A stretch of DNA of 20,468 nucleotides from a bacterium (lineage in GTDB: Bacteria > Bacteroidota > Bacteroidia > Bacteroidales > Muribaculaceae), in contig SFWW01000009.1 of assembly GCA_004559845.1 (NCBI GenBank), positions 1-20,468 on the forward strand. The letters are read 5' to 3'. The notes beneath the pieces are model-generated. The model was given only the letters and a program-made list of their open reading frames with translations. It ran no database searches and was not told where the DNA came from. Shown here piece by piece: positions 6,759 to 13,974 of this stretch. How positions within the stretch are numbered: the stretch's first letter is position 1; every line of letters starts with the position of its first letter. The translations under genes and the position numbers were made by a program.

Positions 6759-8534
6759 TTATTTCTTGGTGGCAGCTTCCACGGCAGCCTCATCGATTTT
6801 GAGGTAGAGTTCGTCGAGCTGTCCGGGCTCAAGAGAGCTTGGAGCATCGAGCATCACATCGCGTCCGCTATTATTTTTCGGGAAGGCAATGCAATCGCGA
6901 ATGCTATCCAATCCTGCCATAATCGACACAAAGCGGTCCAAACCGAAAGCCAAACCGGCATGAGGAGGTGCGCCATATTTAAAGGCATTGATTAAGAAGC
7001 CGAATTGCGCTTCGGCGCGCTCAGGCGTGAAGCCCAAAATTTTGAACATCTTTTCTTGCAACTTACCGTCGTGAATACGGAGGCTACCGCCGCCGAGTTC
7101 CACCCCGTTGCACACAAAGTCGTAAGCCACGGCGCGCACCTGCTCGGGATGCTCTTCCAGCAGCGGAATATCGTCGGGATTAGGCAAGGTGAACGGATGG
7201 TGAGTAGCCATCAAGCGCTGTTCTTCATCGCTCCATTCAAAGAGCGGGAAGTCCACAATCCACAAACACTTAAACGTGTTTTTGTCGCGCAATCCCAAGC
7301 GGTCGCCCATTTCCAAGCGGAGTGTGCAGAGCTGGGTGCGCGTTTTGTTGGCCTTATCACCACTAAGAATAAGCACCAAGTCGCCATCTTTGGCACCCAT
7401 TTTAGCCTTCACTTCGGCAAGGTCTTCAGCAGAATAGAATTTGTCGATGCTACTCTTCACCGAGCCGTCGGCATTGTATTTGATATACACCAATCCTTTG
7501 GCACCCACTTGCGGGCGTTTCACAAAGTCGGTGAGTTGGTCGAGCTGTTTGCGAGTGTAGTCGGCGCATCCTTCCACACAAATACCGCCTATGTAATCCG
7601 CATTATCAAACACCGCGAATTTGCCTTTTTTCAACACATCCATCAGTTCCACAAATTCCATGCCAAATCGCAAATCGGGCTTATCGCTACCGAAACGCCG
7701 CATCGCTTCGTGCCACGTCATTTGTTGGAGTTTCGGGATGTCTACGCCACGAATTTCCTTAAACAAGTGTCGCGCCATCGACTCAAACACCTCCAACACA
7801 TCTTCCTGGTTAGCAAAACTCATTTCGCAGTCGATTTGTGTAAATTCCGGCTGACGGTCGGCGCGAAGGTCTTCATCGCGGAAGCATTTCGCAATTTGGA
7901 AATAGCGATCGAAACCAGCCACCATGAGCAATTGTTTCAGGGTTTGAGGGCTTTGCGGCAAAGCATAGAATTGACCGGGATTCATGCGAGAGGGCACCAC
8001 AAAATCGCGCGCGCCTTCGGGAGTGGAGCCAATGAGGATAGGCGTTTCCACCTCAATAAAATCGCGCGAATCGAGGAAGTTGCGAATAAGAATGGTCATG
8101 CGGTGACGCAATTCCAAATTGGCACGCACAGCATTGCGACGCAAATCCAAATAGCGATATTTCATACGGATATCGTCGCCGCCATCGGTGTTATCGTCGA
8201 TGGTGAACGGCGGTGTGAGGCTTTCGCTCAGCACATTAAGCTCGGTGGCAATAATTTCGATATCGCCGGTAGGCATTTTCGGGTTTTTGCTCGAGCGCTC
8301 AGCCACTTCACCCTTCACTTGAATCACAAACTCACGTCCCAACCGATTGGCGCGTTCGGTGAGAGCAGCGTCGTTTTCATTATTAAACACAATTTGGGTG
8401 ATGCCATAGCGGTCACGCAGGTCCACAAAGGTCATGCCACCCATTTTGCGCGTGCGCTGCACCCAGCCAGCCAAAGTCACCACTTCGCCCACATTTTCAA
8501 TGCGAAGTTCACCACATTTCTTAGTTCTGTACAT
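6759..8534 (-). CDS. aspS: Aspartyl-tRNA synthetase
   Basis: A class IIb synthetase of 591 residues that charges tRNA-Asp with aspartate. An N-terminal OB-fold anticodon-binding domain (about 1-105, [21 protein letters not shown]) precedes motif 1 ([20 protein letters not shown], 159-178), motif 2 ([21 protein letters not shown], about 215-235), the bacterial GAD insertion domain (about 280-410) and motif 3 (GLAFGLDRF, 527-535). Length matches bacterial AspRS. In the anticodon-binding loop it has Met where non-discriminating bacterial AspRS usually has His, which suggests an Asp-specific enzyme, but this is weak. ATG 8534 begins [10 protein letters not shown], the usual bacterial start; the longer frame to 8609 runs through a leader hairpin. 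It is monocistronic or weakly linked to the methyltransferase, with a terminator at 6708-6736. Confidence 0.98.
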   Translation of the reverse strand: MYRTKKCGELRIENVGEVVTLAGWVQRTRKMGGMTFVDLRDRYGITQIVFNNENDAALTERANRLGREFVIQVKGEVAERSSKNPKMPTGDIEIIATELNVLSESLTPPFTIDDNTDGGDDIRMKYRYLDLRRNAVRANLELRHRMTILIRNFLDSRDFIEVETPILIGSTPEGARDFVVPSRMNPGQFYALPQSPQTLKQLLMVAGFDRYFQIAKCFRDEDLRADRQPEFTQIDCEMSFANQEDVLEVFESMARHLFKEIRGVDIPKLQQMTWHEAMRRFGSDKPDLRFGMEFVELMDVLKKGKFAVFDNADYIGGICVEGCADYTRKQLDQLTDFVKRPQVGAKGLVYIKYNADGSVKSSIDKFYSAEDLAEVKAKMGAKDGDLVLILSGDKANKTRTQLCTLRLEMGDRLGLRDKNTFKCLWIVDFPLFEWSDEEQRLMATHHPFTLPNPDDIPLLEEHPEQVRAVAYDFVCNGVELGGGSLRIHDGKLQEKMFKILGFTPERAEAQFGFLINAFKYGAPPHAGLAFGLDRFVSIMAGLDSIRDCIAFPKNNSGRDVMLDAPSSLEPGQLDELYLKIDEAAVEAATKK

Positions 8535-8589
8535 AATCTGCTGTGATATATATAGTTGTTTGTTCTTTTTTTGCTTTTCTTGCAACGGC

Positions 8590-8610
8590 TGTGGCAGAAA
8601 AAATGCCACA
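8590..8610 (-). promoter_or_regulatory. Leader stem-loop of aspS
   Basis: On the minus strand TGTGGCA-TTTTTTC-TGCCACA forms a 7-bp hairpin eight bases after a TATGTTTG -7 box (8626-8619), so it would sit at or near the 5' end of the mRNA. glyS has a similar TGGCA/TGCCA hairpin at 19378-19400. Confidence 0.55.
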
Positions 8611-8618
8611 TTCCATTA

Positions 8619-8651
8619 CAAACATACAAATTTACTAATTTCCTGTCACAA
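8619..8651 (-). promoter_or_regulatory. Candidate aspS promoter
   Basis: Two overlapping -7 matches are present on the minus strand: TAAATTTG (8634-8627) and TATGTTTG (8626-8619). A TTG at 8651-8649 is 22 bases from the second, slightly off the usual 19-20 spacing, so the exact start is uncertain. Confidence 0.5.
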
Positions 8652-8747
8652 TTAGTAAAAAAAACGCAAAAAATTCTTGTCCATCGCCCATTGATAGCCG
8701 CAAAAAAGGAAGAACCGTGTAGATTTTCGGATTTTTTGAAGGAAAAG

Positions 8748-8778
8748 TTGGTGGATTCAAAAAAAAGCAGTACCTTTG
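8748..8778 (+). promoter_or_regulatory. Promoter of the tRNA-Pro gene
   Basis: TTG (8748-8750), a 20-base spacer and TACCTTTG (8771-8778) match the Bacteroidota consensus. The mature tRNA begins 29 bases downstream, leaving a short 5' trailer for RNase P. Confidence 0.75.
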
Positions 8779-8806
8779 CATCGCATTTCCGCAAAGGAGA
8801 ATGTAT

Positions 8807-8880
8807 CGGGGTGTAGCGCAGTTGGTTAGCGCGCCTGCTTTGGGAGCAGGAGGTCCTCAGTTCGAATCCGAGTACCCCGA
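8807..8880 (+). tRNA. tRNA-Pro (anticodon TGG)
   Basis: A 74-nt cloverleaf: acceptor CGGGGTG/TACCCCG (one G-U), T8 A9, D stem GCGC/GCGC, anticodon stem CCTGC/GCAGG with loop TTTGGGA, in which TGG at 8841-8843 is the anticodon, T-arm CTCAG-TTCGAAT-CCGAG, and discriminator A at 8880. CCA is not encoded (the next bases are CAT). It reads proline codons CCN, chiefly CCA and CCG. Confidence 0.97.
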
Positions 8881-8886
8881 CATGAG

Positions 8887-8909
8887 CCACCAATTTTGGT
8901 GGTTTTTTT
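8887..8909 (+). terminator. Intrinsic terminator of tRNA-Pro
   Basis: CCACCAA/TTGGTGG with a very small loop, followed directly by seven T's, seven bases after the tRNA 3' end. Confidence 0.85.
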
Positions 8910-8933
8910 GTTATGAATGAGGAGGGATAGCCC

Positions 8934-8978
8934 CTATAGATGCTATAGAGACTATAGAGGCTATAGAGGCTATAGAGG
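8934..8978. repeat. 9-bp tandem repeat, five units
   Basis: The units are CTATAGATG, CTATAGAGA and CTATAGAGG three times. The array fills the gap between the tRNA terminator and the stop of the ABC ATPase gene. The last three units are identical, so the array is likely length-variable. Confidence 0.9.
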
Positions 8979-8979
8979 A

Positions 8980-9669
8980 TTATTTACACTCCGATTGGCA
9001 GAAATGGTGGTGCGCTTCACATTCGTGGACGGAGCCATCTGCCACGATGATATGGCGGTTTGCCATACCGGAAATCACGCTCATTTCGTGGCTCACCAAA
9101 ATGATGGTGGCTTTTTGTGCGAGCGATTGCATAATGGCGTAGAGATGCTGTTCGAAATGCTTGTCGATGTAGCTGAGAGGCTCGTCGAGCACCAGCACTT
9201 CCGGATTAGAGATAATGGCGCGTCCGAGCAAAGCACGCTGCAATTGTCCGCCCGACAGGTAGCCGATAGGGCGATTTTGCACATCGGAGAGTTGCATTAA
9301 TGCGATGGTGTCGGCAAGGCGTTGGGCATCATCGTGGGTGAAAGGCCGGAGCCATTTCCGCTTCATGCCCGATGCAATCACCTCTTTCACAGTGATGGGG
9401 AACTCGCTGTCGATAAGGTTTTTTTGCGGTAGATACCCGAATTTGAGATGCGCCACAGGCGAGCCCTGCTGAAAAAGGCGGACACATCCCTTCTGAGGCT
9501 TAATCAACCCCAGAATAGTGCGTAGCAACGTGGTTTTGCCGCCACCATTAGGTCCGGTGATAGCCATAAAATCGTGTTCATTCACCCGAAGCGTTACATC
9601 ATTAAGAACCGCCCGCTCACGAAATGAGAGAGAAATGCCTTCCAACGAAATCAAACACTGCTTATCCAT
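8980..9669 (-). CDS. znuC: Zinc/manganese-type ABC transporter ATP-binding protein
   Basis: A 229-residue ABC ATPase that would energise import of a divalent metal delivered by the neighbouring binding lipoprotein. All motifs are present: Walker A GPNGGGKTT (39-47), Q-loop GYLPQKN (Gln82), signature LSGGQ (138-142), Walker B VLVLDEP (158-164, Glu163) and the switch His194 (LVSHE). The C-terminus HECEAHHHFCQSECK (215-229) is rich in His and Cys and could bind metal. ATG 9669 lies 2 bp after the stop of the binding-protein gene, so the two form an operon; the longer frame overlaps that gene and is unlikely. No permease gene follows: the next feature is the convergent tRNA-Pro. The symbol rests on family and neighbour; Zn versus Mn is not decided. 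Confidence 0.88.
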   Translation of the reverse strand: MDKQCLISLEGISLSFRERAVLNDVTLRVNEHDFMAITGPNGGGKTTLLRTILGLIKPQKGCVRLFQQGSPVAHLKFGYLPQKNLIDSEFPITVKEVIASGMKRKWLRPFTHDDAQRLADTIALMQLSDVQNRPIGYLSGGQLQRALLGRAIISNPEVLVLDEPLSYIDKHFEQHLYAIMQSLAQKATIILVSHEMSVISGMANRHIIVADGSVHECEAHHHFCQSECK

Positions 9670-9671
9670 AG

Positions 9672-10556
9672 TTATGGTTTTTTGGCAACGGGTTGAGACG
9701 CAATAGCATCCACCATCTTCGTAAGTTCCTCGTTCCACTTCATGCTCAGAGGATTGATAGTGATTTTTTGCACGTTTAAATCGCGAAGGAGGGTAGCCGC
9801 TTGTCGGCCATCGATTTGCGGTTGCAAAAAGAGCACCTCTGCCCCACTCTTGCGTGCCAAATCAAGGCGATTGCGTAGGGCAGTGACAGTGGGTTCTTTA
9901 CCATCGTCGAGCGAAATTTGCTTCAGCTGATAATCGCGTGCAAAATAGCTAAAGGTGGGATGCCACACCAAAAACGACGAATGCTGCGCCTGCTGCAATC
10001 GCGTGGTGAAATTGCGGTCCATTTCATCGAGCGACTTTTGCAAGGCTTGGTAGCGCTTTGTGAAATATTTTTGCCACTTTGGATAGAGTTTCACCAAGTG
10101 GGCGTACATGTTTTTCGCAATGATTTTGGTATTGCGCACCGACACCCACACATGGGGGTCCACATTGCCCTCATCGGCATCGTGGCTGTCCAAAAACCGG
10201 ATACCTTCAGAGGTGTTGATGATAGGTAAATCGGGGTTATTGCTTTGCAATTTAGGCATAATTGCCAATTCGTAGCCAATGGTGCCCACTATAAAATAGG
10301 CATCGCTGCGCTCCACCGAAAGCATCACCTGCATATCAGGCTCATAGGTTTCGGGGTTGCTGTCATCGCTAAGCAAACACGACACTTGCACCTTATTGCC
10401 CACAATGGCTTCCATCAAATAGCGCTGCGGGGGAATACTCACCACCACCGACGGTTTCTCGGCAGAAGCCCTGCGGCAACTACACATCCCCGTCACCATA
10501 GCAGCAAGCGCCACAAAAAGGAGAATTGCAATATTTCGAAACACATTAAATTTCAT
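9672..10556 (-). CDS. znuA: Metal-binding lipoprotein of a zinc/manganese ABC transporter (ZnuA/TroA family)
   Basis: A 294-residue cluster A-I/TroA-type solute-binding protein. The N-terminus (residues 1-27) is a hydrophobic signal with Cys25 and Cys27 (TGMCSC), fitting a lipoprotein although the lipobox is not ideal. Two lobes are joined by the long helix typical of the family. Likely metal ligands: His135 in VDPHVW and His199 in VWHPTFSYFARDY. At the position of the usual first His ligand the sequence is NPETYEP (67-73), with Glu69 where TroA/ZnuA have His. The His-rich loop of classical ZnuA is reduced to DSHDADEG (123-130). It is the first gene of a two-gene operon with the ATPase. A TATCTTTG -7 box lies 33 bp upstream. 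Confidence 0.88.
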   Translation of the reverse strand: MKFNVFRNIAILLFVALAAMVTGMCSCRRASAEKPSVVVSIPPQRYLMEAIVGNKVQVSCLLSDDSNPETYEPDMQVMLSVERSDAYFIVGTIGYELAIMPKLQSNNPDLPIINTSEGIRFLDSHDADEGNVDPHVWVSVRNTKIIAKNMYAHLVKLYPKWQKYFTKRYQALQKSLDEMDRNFTTRLQQAQHSSFLVWHPTFSYFARDYQLKQISLDDGKEPTVTALRNRLDLARKSGAEVLFLQPQIDGRQAATLLRDLNVQKITINPLSMKWNEELTKMVDAIASQPVAKKP

Positions 10557-10588
10557 AGATTTCAGATAAGAGGGTAAAAAACCTTACA

Positions 10589-10596
10589 CAAAGATA
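10589..10596 (-). promoter_or_regulatory. -7 box of the znuAC operon
   Basis: TATCTTTG (10596-10589 on the minus strand) matches TAnnTTTG. No TTG lies at the usual 19-20-base distance, which may mean an activated promoter. I see no clear Zur-type palindrome around it. Confidence 0.5.
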
Positions 10597-10915
10597 TAAC
10601 TTTTTTTACAAATCGCCACCATTATGCAGCAGAATTAGAATTTCGGGTGAAGAAAGTGATGTGGTGGCAAGATGGGGCAACCAACAACCGGTTAACGCAT
10701 AATGGCACAATCCGGCAAAGCCCCCACCGCACTATTCCACGCAAACACATCCCCACACTTTTTGCATTTATTAATGTGTGGGTGGTGGGGTAATTTCGCA
10801 AAAATTTGTAATTTTGCAAGATTAATGTAGTAATTTAATCACTTCATCGTCTTATTAGAAAAAAAACAATTGAAAATTATCTATACAATTTTTTAAAAAA
10901 AAATTCTATCAACCA
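10597..10915. other. Divergent intergenic region between znuA and the M13 peptidase gene
   Basis: No credible gene. It contains a C-rich stretch (10719-10758) that can pair with a G-rich one (10776-10800), including CCCACAC/GTGTGGG (10752-10758 with 10776-10782, 17-base loop), then a TAATTTTG -7 box at 10810-10817 on the plus strand and an A/T-rich leader of about 90 nt. The -33 region of that box is not consensus. Confidence 0.5.
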
Positions 10916-12940
10916 ATGATTAAACAAATTTTTATGATGGCAGCACTCGCTATTGCAGCAACCACTGCTGATGCTCAGCAGGCTGTTCACGGAGTGAATC
11001 GCGCTGACATGGATTTGAGCGTTCGTCCCGGCGACGATTTCTTCCAATATTCCGGTGGCGGATGGCTCAAGGCAAATCCAATGAAGCCGGAGTATTCAAG
11101 ATATGGCGTGTTCAACGATTTGGCTGAAACCAACCAAAAGCAAATCCGCGAACTCTTTGAAACCCTTTCGAAGGAAAAACACCAACCGGGAACGGTGGGA
11201 CAAAAGGTTGCCGACCTCTTTAATATGGCAATGGACAGCACCCGCTTGAATGCCGATGGTGCCAAGCCGCTGGCAGCCGACCTTGCCAAGGTGCAAGCCT
11301 TTAGCAAAAAAGCGGATTTCACCGCCTTTATCGCCGACCAACACATGTATCACGCCAACCCCTTCTTTGGCATTGGAGTGGACACCGATTTAAAAAACAG
11401 CGATATGAATGTGATGTGGCTCAGCCCCGGCACATCCGGCTTGCCTGACCGCGACTATTACCTCAACACCGACGACGATAGCAAAAAGAAACAAGAAGCC
11501 TATCGCGAATTCCTGAAAAAGGTGTTTATGCTCAGCGGCTACAAGAAATCAGAAGCCGAAAAAGCAGCTAAAACCATCTACAACATTGAATATCAATTTG
11601 CGGAAGCGCAATTGAGCCGCGCAGACGCTCGCGACTATACCAAGCTCTACAACATCTACACCATCGATATGCTCCAAAAAGATTATCCTGCCATTGATTG
11701 GGCAAGATACTTTGAACTGATGGGCGTGAAAGGCGTGGACCAAGTGATTCTTACCGAGCCTAAAGTGATGGCAGTGGCGCAAAAATTGATGAGCACACTC
11801 TCAGAAAAAGAAGTGAAATATTATGTGGCAGGGCTACTGATTCGCAGCGCCACAGGCGTGCTAAGCGACGACTTCAGCGAAGCATCATTTGACTTCTACG
11901 GACGCCTGCTCAATGGTCAGAAAGAGCAAAAACCGCGTTGGAAACGCGCACTCTCCTTCCCCAACGATTTGCTCGGAGAAGCAGTGGGCCAACTCTATGT
12001 GGAAAAATATTTTGCCGGCGAAAGCAAAACCAAAATGCTCACCATTATTCAAGACCTGCGCAAGGCATTGGCAAACCGCATTGCCAACCTCACATGGATG
12101 AGCGATAGCACCAAAATCAATGCCCTGGTGAAGCTCAACACCTTCACCCCGAAGGTGGGCTATCCCGACAAATGGCGCGACTATTCCAACCTCACCATCG
12201 ACCCCGCAAAATCGCTTTACGAAAATGTGGGCGCCGCATCGGTGGTGGAAACCAAGCGTAATTTGGCAAAATTCGGTAAATTGGTTGACAAAACAGAATG
12301 GCTGATGTCGCCTCAAACCGTGAACGCCTACTACAATCCCACCACCAACGAAATTTGCTTCCCCGCAGGCATTCTACAAGCACCCTTCTTCGACGTGAAT
12401 GCCGACGATGCTACCAACTATGGCGCTATTGGCGTGGTGATTGGACACGAAATGACTCACGGATTCGACGACCAAGGCCGCAACTTCAATGCCGATGGCA
12501 ACATGGCTGACTGGTGGACCAAAGATGATAGCGAACGCTTCAACGCTGCCGCTCAAAAACTCGCCGCTCAGTTTGACCAAATCACCGTGGTGGGCGATTT
12601 GAAAGCCAATGGACAACTCACCCTGGGTGAAAACATTGCCGACCAAGGCGGTTTGCGCGTGGCTTTCGACGCTTTCAAAGGCACACAGCAATTCCAAAAA
12701 GGTGAAGAAATGGATGGGTTTACTCCGGCACAACGCTTCTATTTGAGCTACGGACGCATCTGGGCTGAACATCAAACCGAAGAAAATATGTATCAGCAAA
12801 CGAAGAGCGACCCACACTCACTCGGCCGCTACCGCGTGAATGCCACCTTGCGCAATATCGACGACTTCTACCAAGCATTCGGTGTGAAAGAAGGCGACAA
12901 AATGTGGCTCGCACCGGAAAAACGCACCGTGATTTGGTAA
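10916..12940 (+). CDS. M13-family zinc metallopeptidase (neprilysin/PepO-like), secreted
   Basis: A 674-residue endopeptidase that probably cleaves peptides in the periplasm or at the cell surface. A signal peptide covers about residues 1-20 (MIKQIFMMAALAIAATTADA, cleavage before QQ). The mature protein opens with NRADMDLSVRPGDDFFQYSGGGWLKANP, the usual M13 N-terminus. The zinc site is HEMTH (His511, Glu512, His515) in VIGHEMTHGFDDQG, with the third ligand Glu572 and Asp576 in GENIADQGG. The end MWLAPEKRTVIW matches the family C-terminus. Length (about 650-680) is standard. A TAATTTTG box at 10810 precedes it and a hairpin at 12987-13015 follows, so it is probably its own transcription unit. 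Confidence 0.96.
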   Translation: MIKQIFMMAALAIAATTADAQQAVHGVNRADMDLSVRPGDDFFQYSGGGWLKANPMKPEYSRYGVFNDLAETNQKQIRELFETLSKEKHQPGTVGQKVADLFNMAMDSTRLNADGAKPLAADLAKVQAFSKKADFTAFIADQHMYHANPFFGIGVDTDLKNSDMNVMWLSPGTSGLPDRDYYLNTDDDSKKKQEAYREFLKKVFMLSGYKKSEAEKAAKTIYNIEYQFAEAQLSRADARDYTKLYNIYTIDMLQKDYPAIDWARYFELMGVKGVDQVILTEPKVMAVAQKLMSTLSEKEVKYYVAGLLIRSATGVLSDDFSEASFDFYGRLLNGQKEQKPRWKRALSFPNDLLGEAVGQLYVEKYFAGESKTKMLTIIQDLRKALANRIANLTWMSDSTKINALVKLNTFTPKVGYPDKWRDYSNLTIDPAKSLYENVGAASVVETKRNLAKFGKLVDKTEWLMSPQTVNAYYNPTTNEICFPAGILQAPFFDVNADDATNYGAIGVVIGHEMTHGFDDQGRNFNADGNMADWWTKDDSERFNAAAQKLAAQFDQITVVGDLKANGQLTLGENIADQGGLRVAFDAFKGTQQFQKGEEMDGFTPAQRFYLSYGRIWAEHQTEENMYQQTKSDPHSLGRYRVNATLRNIDDFYQAFGVKEGDKMWLAPEKRTVIW

Positions 12941-12986
12941 GCACAATGTGAATCACAAAAAATTGTGACATAAAGCACCATTCTAT

Positions 12987-13015
12987 GGGGAGCGTGGCAC
13001 CATACTGCGCTCCCC
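12987..13015 (+). terminator. Hairpin after the M13 peptidase gene
   Basis: GGGGAGCG (12987-12994) pairs with CGCTCCCC (13008-13015) over a 13-base loop, followed by TATTGATTTTTAAA. The T-tract is imperfect, so some readthrough into the lipoprotein gene 37 bp downstream is likely. Confidence 0.7.
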
Positions 13016-13051
13016 TATTGATTTTTAAATGATTAGCAAAAAAATAACAAC

Positions 13052-13612
13052 ATGAATAAAGCCAACTATGCAGTGGCTGTGTGCGCTTCAATCATGGCGC
13101 TATGCAGCATATCTTGCGGCAAAAGCGCACAGCAACAAGCCGAGCAAGCACAGCGTGATTCCATCGACTCGGTGCATCGAGCCGACTCCATATATGCGGC
13201 ACAAACACAAGAAATGCTCGCCCTCGACACCTTCATCGACCGCCGAATGGATAGCATCCGCAACCCGCAAAAGTTCGCCCCCGCACCGGATATCGACAAA
13301 GATGCCAAGCCCTTTGTGGAAAGAGTGATGGCTACCTATATCAAAACGCTCAACCGAGGCGACAACGTGAGCAGCGCCATTGCCGGCGATGCCACCAACA
13401 AAGTGCTCAGCCGCCTTACCGACATCAATGGAGGGCCATCGGAAGCACTCGACGACGAAGGCAAACCCATTCGCTACACGCTCAAATCGGTGAAAGAAGC
13501 AGCCGACCATTGGTTTGTGGTGACCTACATGCGCGCCGACCGACCCATCACCATCCGCCTGCAAGTGGCAATGAATGGTCCCAAAAAGCTCCGCATCGAA
13601 GCCATCGAATAG
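13052..13612 (+). CDS. Putative lipoprotein, 186 aa, function unknown
   Basis: The N-terminus MNKANYAVAVCASIMALCSISC is a type II signal peptide with the lipobox Cys at 22. It is followed by a Gln/Ala/Asp/Ser-rich, probably coiled segment (about 25-75, AQQQAEQAQRDSIDSVHRADSIYAAQ). The C-terminal half (about 85-186) looks like a small alpha+beta domain: FVERVMATYIKTLNRGD, then strands IRYTLKSVKEAADHWFVVTYMRADRPITIRLQVAMNGPKKLRIEAIE. This resembles the general shape of nuclear-transport-factor-2-like domains, but I do not claim membership. It follows the M13 gene by 111 bp across a hairpin, so co-transcription is possible. Confidence 0.85.
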   Translation: MNKANYAVAVCASIMALCSISCGKSAQQQAEQAQRDSIDSVHRADSIYAAQTQEMLALDTFIDRRMDSIRNPQKFAPAPDIDKDAKPFVERVMATYIKTLNRGDNVSSAIAGDATNKVLSRLTDINGGPSEALDDEGKPIRYTLKSVKEAADHWFVVTYMRADRPITIRLQVAMNGPKKLRIEAIE

Positions 13613-13656
13613 CGGCTCCCCCCGGCAGGAGGGAGGCAGCGGATGTGGTCAAAAAA

Positions 13657-13685
13657 AAGGTTGCCGGGAGGATTCTGGCAACCTT
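13657..13685 (-). terminator. Hairpin with T-run facing the minus strand
   Basis: AAGGTTGCC (13657-13665) pairs with GGCAACCTT (13677-13685) over an 11-base loop. On the minus strand it is followed by a run of eight T's; on the plus strand there is none. No minus-strand gene lies to its right for over 3 kb, so it may end antisense transcription or simply be a 3' structure of the lipoprotein mRNA. Confidence 0.5.
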
Positions 13686-13947
13686 AACATCTCTACAGAT
13701 TTGTTTTTTCAAAGAATATCAGACTTTTCACGTTTGAAGATTTATTTTTTTACTACTACTCTAAATTATAAATGAGTTCCTATGATGATATAGTAATTGT
13801 AATGATATTGCAAAAATAGGCCAATTTTCCCACTTCACATAATCCATTTTTATCCATTTATGGCCATTTGTAGCCAAAAAGCAAACGATTTGCAACGATT
13901 TGCAAAAAAATAAGATACCAATCAGCGAGTTTCCGTGATTTATTGAC

Positions 13948-13955
13948 TAACTTTG
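13948..13955 (+). promoter_or_regulatory. -7 box of the kinase operon
   Basis: TAACTTTG matches TAnnTTTG. Transcription would begin about 13 bases before the ATG at 13975, a very short leader. No consensus TTG lies at the -33 position. Confidence 0.55.
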
Positions 13956-13974
13956 TGAAAAACCCCACAGTGCT

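Larger units (their letters stand above)
13613..13974. other. Intergenic region upstream of the kinase pair
   Basis: 362 bases with no gene. It holds a hairpin (13657-13685) whose T-run points against the flanking genes, a segment that can pair with it alternatively (CCCGGCA at 13621-13627 with TGCCGGG at 13662-13668), an AT-rich stretch, and short direct repeats CAAACGATTTGCAACGATTTGCAAAAA near 13880-13908 (unit AACGATTTGCA twice). A TAACTTTG -7 box is at its right end. Confidence 0.5.

Noticed and set aside
7005..8546. 513-residue plus-strand open frame opposite aspS
   Set aside because: It is antisense to a fully motif-supported AspRS gene, its composition is His/Phe rich as expected for a shadow frame, and it shows no domain.
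8917..9300. Plus-strand 127-residue frame starting in the 9-bp repeats
   Set aside because: Its N-terminal YRGYRGYRG is only the translated tandem repeat; the rest is antisense to the ABC ATPase gene.
10622..10819. Minus-strand 65-residue frame upstream of znuA
   Set aside because: There is no domain or signal peptide; it lies in the structured intergenic region and overlaps the likely M13 promoter box.
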